DNA of 10,253 nucleotides from positions 1 through 10,253 of the forward strand of contig CBESOB010000099.1 of the NCBI GenBank assembly GCA_965530995.1, given 5' to 3'. Below the pieces are notes generated by a model that searched no databases, was not told where the DNA came from, and saw only the letters and a list, made by a program, of their open reading frames with translations. This document shows, in pieces, positions 6,675-10,253 of this stretch. Made by a program: the position numbers and the translations under genes. Every line of letters begins with the position of its first letter. The stretch's first letter is position 1. This DNA is from JABABD01 sp965530995. GTDB taxonomy: Bacteria; Bacteroidota; Bacteroidia; Flavobacteriales; Flavobacteriaceae.

Positions 6675-7144
6675 TTGAGATCGAACGTAAATTCCTTGTG
6701 CTTTCTGATGACTACAAGAAGGAAGCATTCAAGAGCACTGAAATAATTCAAGGCTTCTTGAATACTCATAAAGAACGCACCGTAAGGGTGAGGGTAAAAG
6801 GTGAAAAAGGGATTTTGACGGTCAAGGGAGAATCTTCTAGTGATGGCACTTCGCGTTTCGAATGGGAAACGGAAATCAGTAGATCTGATGCTGAAGCTTT
6901 ATTTGAATTATGTGAACCTGGCATAATCAAAAAAATTAGATATGAAGTAAAAGATGGACATCATGTCTTTGAAGTTGACGAATTTAATGATGACAATCAA
7001 GGATTGGTTATTGCAGAAATTGAACTAAATGATGCCCATGAATCATTTGAAAAGCCCCAGTGGTTGGGAAAAGAAGTTACTGGTGATCTAAGATATTATA
7101 ATTCGCAGTTAAGTAAATGCCCTTATAAACAGTGGGTTAAATGA
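6671..7144 (+). CDS. CYTH domain / triphosphate tunnel metalloenzyme
   Basis: This 157-residue cytoplasmic protein is one complete CYTH module. It has the N-terminal ExExK motif as EIERK (Glu3, Glu5, Lys7) and the tunnel-lining charges Arg39, Arg41, Lys52, Glu64, Glu66, Arg90 and the acidic pair in AEIEL (Glu116, Glu118). Proteins of this size in bacteria include tripolyphosphatases such as that of Nitrosomonas europaea, while other CYTH proteins are class IV adenylate cyclases or thiamine-triphosphatases. The tunnel fold uses divalent metal to act on a triphosphate group. Inorganic tripolyphosphate is the most likely substrate by analogy, but the sequence does not settle it. The start overlaps the VOC stop (ATGA). 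Confidence 0.92.
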   Translation: MIEIERKFLVLSDDYKKEAFKSTEIIQGFLNTHKERTVRVRVKGEKGILTVKGESSSDGTSRFEWETEISRSDAEALFELCEPGIIKKIRYEVKDGHHVFEVDEFNDDNQGLVIAEIELNDAHESFEKPQWLGKEVTGDLRYYNSQLSKCPYKQWVK

Positions 7145-7242
7145 AAATTAGTAGAACGGTTCTAGATGAAATAGGATATTTAAGAGAGAGGATGTGCTTA
7201 CTTTTTGAGATATTCAGTAACACGCAAATAACTGAATCATAA
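7141..7242 (+). CDS. Possible 33-residue small protein coupled to the CYTH gene
   Basis: An ATG overlapping the CYTH stop codon (ATGA, 7141-7144) opens a 33-codon frame ending in TAA at 7240-7242. The peptide begins MKISRTVLDE and has an amphipathic middle (LRERMCLLFEIF). It would be the third gene in a row joined by a 1-4 base overlap. No family is recognised, and ATGA can arise by chance in AT-rich DNA, so this may be noncoding or the remnant of a longer gene. Its last third coincides with the 7-bp inverted repeat at 7212-7237, which argues somewhat against coding. Confidence 0.22.
   Translation: MKISRTVLDEIGYLRERMCLLFEIFSNTQITES
7212..7237. terminator. Inverted repeat between convergent genes, possible terminator
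   Basis: ATTCAGT (7212-7218) and ACTGAAT (7231-7237) are perfect reverse complements around a 12-base loop. They lie between the convergent CYTH and ABM genes, where a bidirectional terminator is expected. The loop is large and no T-run follows on either strand, so terminator function is uncertain. Confidence 0.3.
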
Positions 7243-7249
7243 TTCAAAA

Positions 7250-7570
7250 TTAATTGTTTGCAGAATTGAATTCATACTCCCGCTCAACCTTGCAAATCCT
7301 TACATTATACCAGCGATACCAATCGGATTTTCCTTTTTGTTGGGCGATTAAATGGTCGGTTTGTCGCTTCCAGTTGCTGATGTCTTCAAGGCTTTTCCAA
7401 TAACTATTGGTAATGCCAACATCATTTCGCGCACTATCAACCCCTAAGAACCCTTTCTGTTTTGCAGCGAGTTCTTCCATTTTCTCGGCCATTTCAGTAT
7501 AGCCTTCTGTTGCGTCCGTATTAGTTGAGGTAAAAATCACGGCATAATAGGGTTTAAAAATAGGAATCAT
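7250..7570 (-). CDS. Antibiotic biosynthesis monooxygenase (ABM) fold protein
   Basis: This 106-residue protein matches the ferredoxin-like ABM family. It has a first strand YYAVIFTS, a helix EGYTEMAEKMEELAAKQKGF, the G-F-L-G-V-D strand, and the SYWKSLEDISNWKRQTDHLIAQQKGK helix followed by WYRWYNVRICKVER. This is the YqjZ-like branch with a conserved YW and WK..H pattern. Family members form dimers and include cofactor-free monooxygenases and haem-degrading enzymes, but many have no known substrate, and no haem-ligand assignment is possible here. It is monocistronic by appearance, with a 208-bp region upstream. The ATG at 7570 gives a natural N-terminus. Confidence 0.85.
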   Translation of the reverse strand: MIPIFKPYYAVIFTSTNTDATEGYTEMAEKMEELAAKQKGFLGVDSARNDVGITNSYWKSLEDISNWKRQTDHLIAQQKGKSDWYRWYNVRICKVEREYEFNSANN

Positions 7571-7778
7571 TTTGTCTAATTCAGTAGTTGTTAATTAATG
7601 TGCTCATAAAATCTATTTTTATTCAGATCATTAATGATTTAAAATTATAAAAAATCTATGTATAGTTCTTGTATAGGTTCCTGTTTTCTTCAATGTGAAT
7701 TATTGAAGGCCAGAACTTTACTGGTCATTTTACGTTAAAAAGGTAATTTGGTTTAGTATTTTACAACTATTGAATAAT
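7571..7778. other. 208-bp noncoding region upstream of the ABM gene
   Basis: This AT-rich gap lies between two minus-strand genes and should contain the ABM promoter and the end of the phosphoesterase transcript. No exact TAnnTTTG box is present on the minus strand. It does contain two adjacent hairpins (7688-7726), the perfect 12-bp palindrome ATCATTAATGAT (7627-7638) and a TGTATAG direct repeat (7659-7665 and 7670-7676, 11-base period). I see no coding sequence. Confidence 0.5.
7688..7726. terminator. Two adjacent hairpins downstream of the phosphoesterase gene
   Basis: CTTCAAT (7688-7694) pairs perfectly with ATTGAAG (7702-7708) around a 7-base loop. Immediately next, GGCCAG (7708-7713) pairs with CTGGTC (7721-7726) around AACTTTA, with one G-T wobble. 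On the minus strand they begin about 50 bases after the phosphoesterase stop codon. No T-run follows, so termination or 3'-end protection is only a possibility. Confidence 0.3.
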
Positions 7779-8771
7779 CTAGTTATCTATGACTACTGGT
7801 ATGTTCCCTGTTTCATCCAAGATACCCTCCATTTTTAAATGGGTAATAACAGGTTCTTTAGCCATTCGCACCAATGTGACATGATCGAATGACATGGAAT
7901 CATTCTTGTGTTGGCTGCCACCCGTCGTTCCCAACATGGTGTAATCCCTCCCATGTCGTTTGCGATGTGAAAAGGAATGGAAATGACCATTTATTACTGT
8001 GTATTTCCGCTCTTTTAATAACGTTTCAAGTTTGCCTAATCCTTTGTCATCTTCACGCATCCAAAGTGGTTTGTGCATTAGGACAAATGTCCATTTTACT
8101 TTAGGATACTGTTCTAGTACGTTCTTAAAATAGTCATATTGATCCGTACTTAAACCACCTATTCGTCGTTCAGGCATATGGTAATATTCTGATTCCTCAT
8201 ATACGCCGTCTATCTCACCATTGATGATCTTGAGTGCTTTCGCCCTGGCATGATAGATCTCCAGCATGCGCTTTTCTTCATAATCTTCAGAATCCATCAT
8301 TATGAACAAGACATCTTCATATACAAAATGATAAAAACGAGGTCCGAACCTGTTTTTCCAGAATTCGCGCATAGTTGGATTGGTCAAATCATGATTACCA
8401 CCCAAATGAAAGAAAGGCATATTTAGTTTCGATGTTCTACCGTCAAAGGAGTCCCATTCTTTTGCCAGTTGCAAGGTGTCTTCTGTGCCACCATCAATCA
8501 GATCTCCAACGCTCAATACAAAAGTTGGGTCTAGCCTATTCAATTGTGACACTGCCGTACTATAAATACCTGGACGCTCACCTCCAGTAAGGTCAGAAAT
8601 AATAGCAAAGGTGAAATCTTCTTCTTCGAGCTCAAATACATCGCTTGTCCAAGGTGCTGGCCCGGACAGGATATCGTGTTGAAAATTCGCAACCTGTTTG
8701 GTATTGGATTTACAACCAACCAGTAGTAAAATTAGTGCTAGTAATGACAGATACTGTGTTTTCATTTGCAT
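7779..8771 (-). CDS. Calcineurin-like metallophosphoesterase, lipoprotein
   Basis: This 330-residue protein has a lipoprotein signal: a short basic start, a hydrophobic run LSLLALILLL and the lipobox LVGC with Cys20 as the lipidation site. It should be attached to a membrane on the outer side of the inner membrane. Metallophosphoesterase motifs follow in order: SDLTGG (59-64), VGDLID with Asp90, GGNHD (124-128), MHKP with His233 and NGHFHS with His263 and His265. The first motif is normally D-x-H; here it is Asp60-Leu-Thr62. These enzymes cleave phosphate esters or diesters with a two-metal centre; the substrate is unknown. Translation may start at Met1 or Met3. It follows the VPS10-type gene by 27 bases and is probably cotranscribed with it. 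Confidence 0.88.
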   Translation of the reverse strand: MQMKTQYLSLLALILLLVGCKSNTKQVANFQHDILSGPAPWTSDVFELEEEDFTFAIISDLTGGERPGIYSTAVSQLNRLDPTFVLSVGDLIDGGTEDTLQLAKEWDSFDGRTSKLNMPFFHLGGNHDLTNPTMREFWKNRFGPRFYHFVYEDVLFIMMDSEDYEEKRMLEIYHARAKALKIINGEIDGVYEESEYYHMPERRIGGLSTDQYDYFKNVLEQYPKVKWTFVLMHKPLWMREDDKGLGKLETLLKERKYTVINGHFHSFSHRKRHGRDYTMLGTTGGSQHKNDSMSFDHVTLVRMAKEPVITHLKMEGILDETGNIPVVIDN

Positions 8772-8798
8772 ATAAAATCTTTGATCATTGATACTGTT

Positions 8799-10253
8799 TT
8801 AATCCTTTATTATCAAGGCAGGAATATCCAAGATCTTGAAATTTGTATTATACTGCGTCATTTCTTCATTTATTATGGCATCGCGCTCTGTTTTATAAAC
8901 CTGCCAGTCATTTAGCAGATCTTGCAAGCGCTCTTTTGCGCCACCTGTTACTTTTGGATCTGCTTGATCAATATATCCAGAAAGGTTCATAAGTTGTGCA
9001 TTGAGTTGATTCTTAAAGTTAATGACATCTTGGAAGGTTTTCTGCTTAGGTTGAATCAAGTTTTCCTCCCATTTGGAGATACGTTCCACAAGGGCCTTTC
9101 CTTCCTCCAACAACTCCTTGGCCTCATCATTGTCTTTTAATAATTTGGCATAATTCCCTAGTTGTGATTTAGCTGAACGCATGTTATTCACAGATTCGTG
9201 CATATCCTTGATCGTCGCCTCAATGGTCATTAATAAAGATTGCTGTTGTTTAAAATCTTCGGAAGTAGCATCAACTAAAGGATTTGGTAAAATACTAACT
9301 TGTGTGTCTGTTATTTCCTTTTCTAATGTTAATCTTAAAGTATAATTTCCGGGAGCCACAGTAGTACCACTTAAACTACCAAATACAAAGACCTTATCAA
9401 TAGCAGGTAATGCTTCACGCCTGAAATCCCAAGTAAAGCGGTTCATACCTTTTTTTGCAGGTAAAAGTTTTGGTGCTGAAGGTCCTCCTGGCCATGATTT
9501 GAATCCTTTTGGTTTTTTATTGGAGTAAGTCCTTATGACTTTGTCATTTTGAAGCACTTCTAATTTCAGATCTAAGGAATCCAACTCCTTAGGTAGATAA
9601 TAATCCAAGGTGACACCACTTTTCGGATTCTGGCCTTGTCCTATACCTTTTGAAGTTCCACCCATGAATCGATAGGTGTCCTTCGGTTTTATGAGTTTTA
9701 TGGTATTGGTATTTGAATCCTTTTGCTGTAAAAAACCGAGGTCATCGAGAATCCAAAAACCGCGCCCTGATGTTGCAGCGATCAAATCATTATCTTGAAT
9801 GATAAGGTCGTTTACAGCAACAACAGGTAAGTTTAGCTTAAAAGGATGCCATGTAACACCATCGTTTATAGAGACATATAGGCCCACTTCCGTTCCGGCA
9901 TATAAAAGCCCCGTTTTCTTCTTATCGGCTCGTACCACTCTGGCAAAGCCATTGGGGTCATCAAGACCAGTAACGATCTTCGTCCAAGTCTTTCCGTAGT
10001 TGCTGGTTTTAAAAACATAAGACGCCAGATCCATGGATTTATACCTCATGACAACTACGTAGGCAGATGCCGGATTATGTTGAGAGATATCGATACTGTT
10101 CACAATACCATCAGGAATGCCATTAGGTGTTATATTCTCCCATGACTGCCCATCATTTTTGGTGATGTGTAATAATCCATCATCGGTTCCTGCGTATAAA
10201 ACACCTTTCTCATGCTGCGATTCTACTAGGGAAGTAATGGTATTGTAATTTTC
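8799..10253 (-). CDS. Exported VPS10/BNR Asp-box protein, C-terminal part (cut by window edge)
   Basis: The minus-strand frame is open from the window edge to TAA at 8801-8799, giving 484 residues without a start. The N-terminal third shows beta-propeller Asp-box repeats (S/x-x-x-G-x-x-W): KNDGQSW (32-38), SNYGKTW (84-90) and SINDGVTW (128-135), with YAGTDDGLL and ATSGRGFWILDD strands. Next come GMNRFTWDFR (269-278) and a small beta domain with PGNYTLRL (301-308). A long charged helical tail follows (about 331-470). This layout matches large secreted proteins annotated as VPS10-domain or glycosyl-hydrolase-like proteins, often around 1000 residues, in Flavobacteriia. The enzymatic label is weak, because Asp-boxes mark a fold rather than an activity. 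The signal peptide must lie outside the window. Confidence 0.85.
   Translation of the reverse strand, partial: ENYNTITSLVESQHEKGVLYAGTDDGLLHITKNDGQSWENITPNGIPDGIVNSIDISQHNPASAYVVVMRYKSMDLASYVFKTSNYGKTWTKIVTGLDDPNGFARVVRADKKKTGLLYAGTEVGLYVSINDGVTWHPFKLNLPVVAVNDLIIQDNDLIAATSGRGFWILDDLGFLQQKDSNTNTIKLIKPKDTYRFMGGTSKGIGQGQNPKSGVTLDYYLPKELDSLDLKLEVLQNDKVIRTYSNKKPKGFKSWPGGPSAPKLLPAKKGMNRFTWDFRREALPAIDKVFVFGSLSGTTVAPGNYTLRLTLEKEITDTQVSILPNPLVDATSEDFKQQQSLLMTIEATIKDMHESVNNMRSAKSQLGNYAKLLKDNDEAKELLEEGKALVERISKWEENLIQPKQKTFQDVINFKNQLNAQLMNLSGYIDQADPKVTGGAKERLQDLLNDWQVYKTERDAIINEEMTQYNTNFKILDIPALIIKD

Noticed and set aside
7889..8104. Plus-strand open frame opposite the phosphoesterase
   Set aside because: The minus strand here encodes conserved metallophosphoesterase motifs; the opposing peptide has no recognisable domain.
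10101..10103. GTG as start codon of a shorter Asp-box gene
   Set aside because: The frame stays open upstream to the window edge and encodes a further Asp-box repeat (KNDGQSW, YAGTDDGLL), so this codon is an internal valine.
1..10253. CRISPR arrays, tRNA or rRNA genes, insertion sequences, attachment sites
   Set aside because: No regularly spaced repeats, cloverleaf-like segments, transposase motifs or terminal inverted repeats were seen on either strand.

Overview
The window looks like a chromosomal segment of a member of the Bacteroidota, most likely family Flavobacteriaceae. The evidence is AT-rich DNA, start codons without a Shine-Dalgarno purine run, three matches to the Bacteroidota -7 promoter box TAnnTTTG, an IPExxxVDY-family protein next to pyruvate kinase, and an exported VPS10/BNR-type protein with a lipoprotein phosphatase. 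I cannot name the genus from sequence alone.

Left part (1-3089): a divergent promoter region (656-843) separates two housekeeping units. To the left, on the minus strand, purN (purine synthesis) overlaps the start of an RNase HI gene that runs off the window edge. To the right, on the plus strand, acpP, fabF and rnc form the widely conserved acyl-carrier-protein / ketoacyl-synthase II / RNase III cluster. An 8-bp perfect inverted repeat spans the acpP stop codon and the fabF start codon.

Middle (3090-6251): two inverted repeats follow rnc, then an IPExxxVDY-family gene overlaps pyk by one base (TAATG). The pyruvate kinase carries the Leu-Gln-Lys-Val residue set associated with potassium-independent enzymes. 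pyk runs tail-to-tail into dinB (DNA polymerase IV), and the two stop codons share the palindrome CTAG.

Right part (6252-10253): a VOC-fold protein is coupled through ATGA to a CYTH triphosphate-tunnel protein, possibly followed by a 33-codon small ORF. On the minus strand lie an antibiotic-biosynthesis-monooxygenase (ABM) fold protein, a lipoprotein calcineurin-like phosphoesterase with a D-x-T variant of its first metal motif, and the C-terminal 484 residues of a large exported Asp-box/VPS10-type protein whose start is outside the window.

Overall this is mostly ordinary core genome. I found no CRISPR array, tRNA, rRNA, insertion sequence, phage gene or recognisable defence system. The items worth a second look are small: gene-junction structures, substituted catalytic positions, the coupled VOC-CYTH pair and the small ORF.
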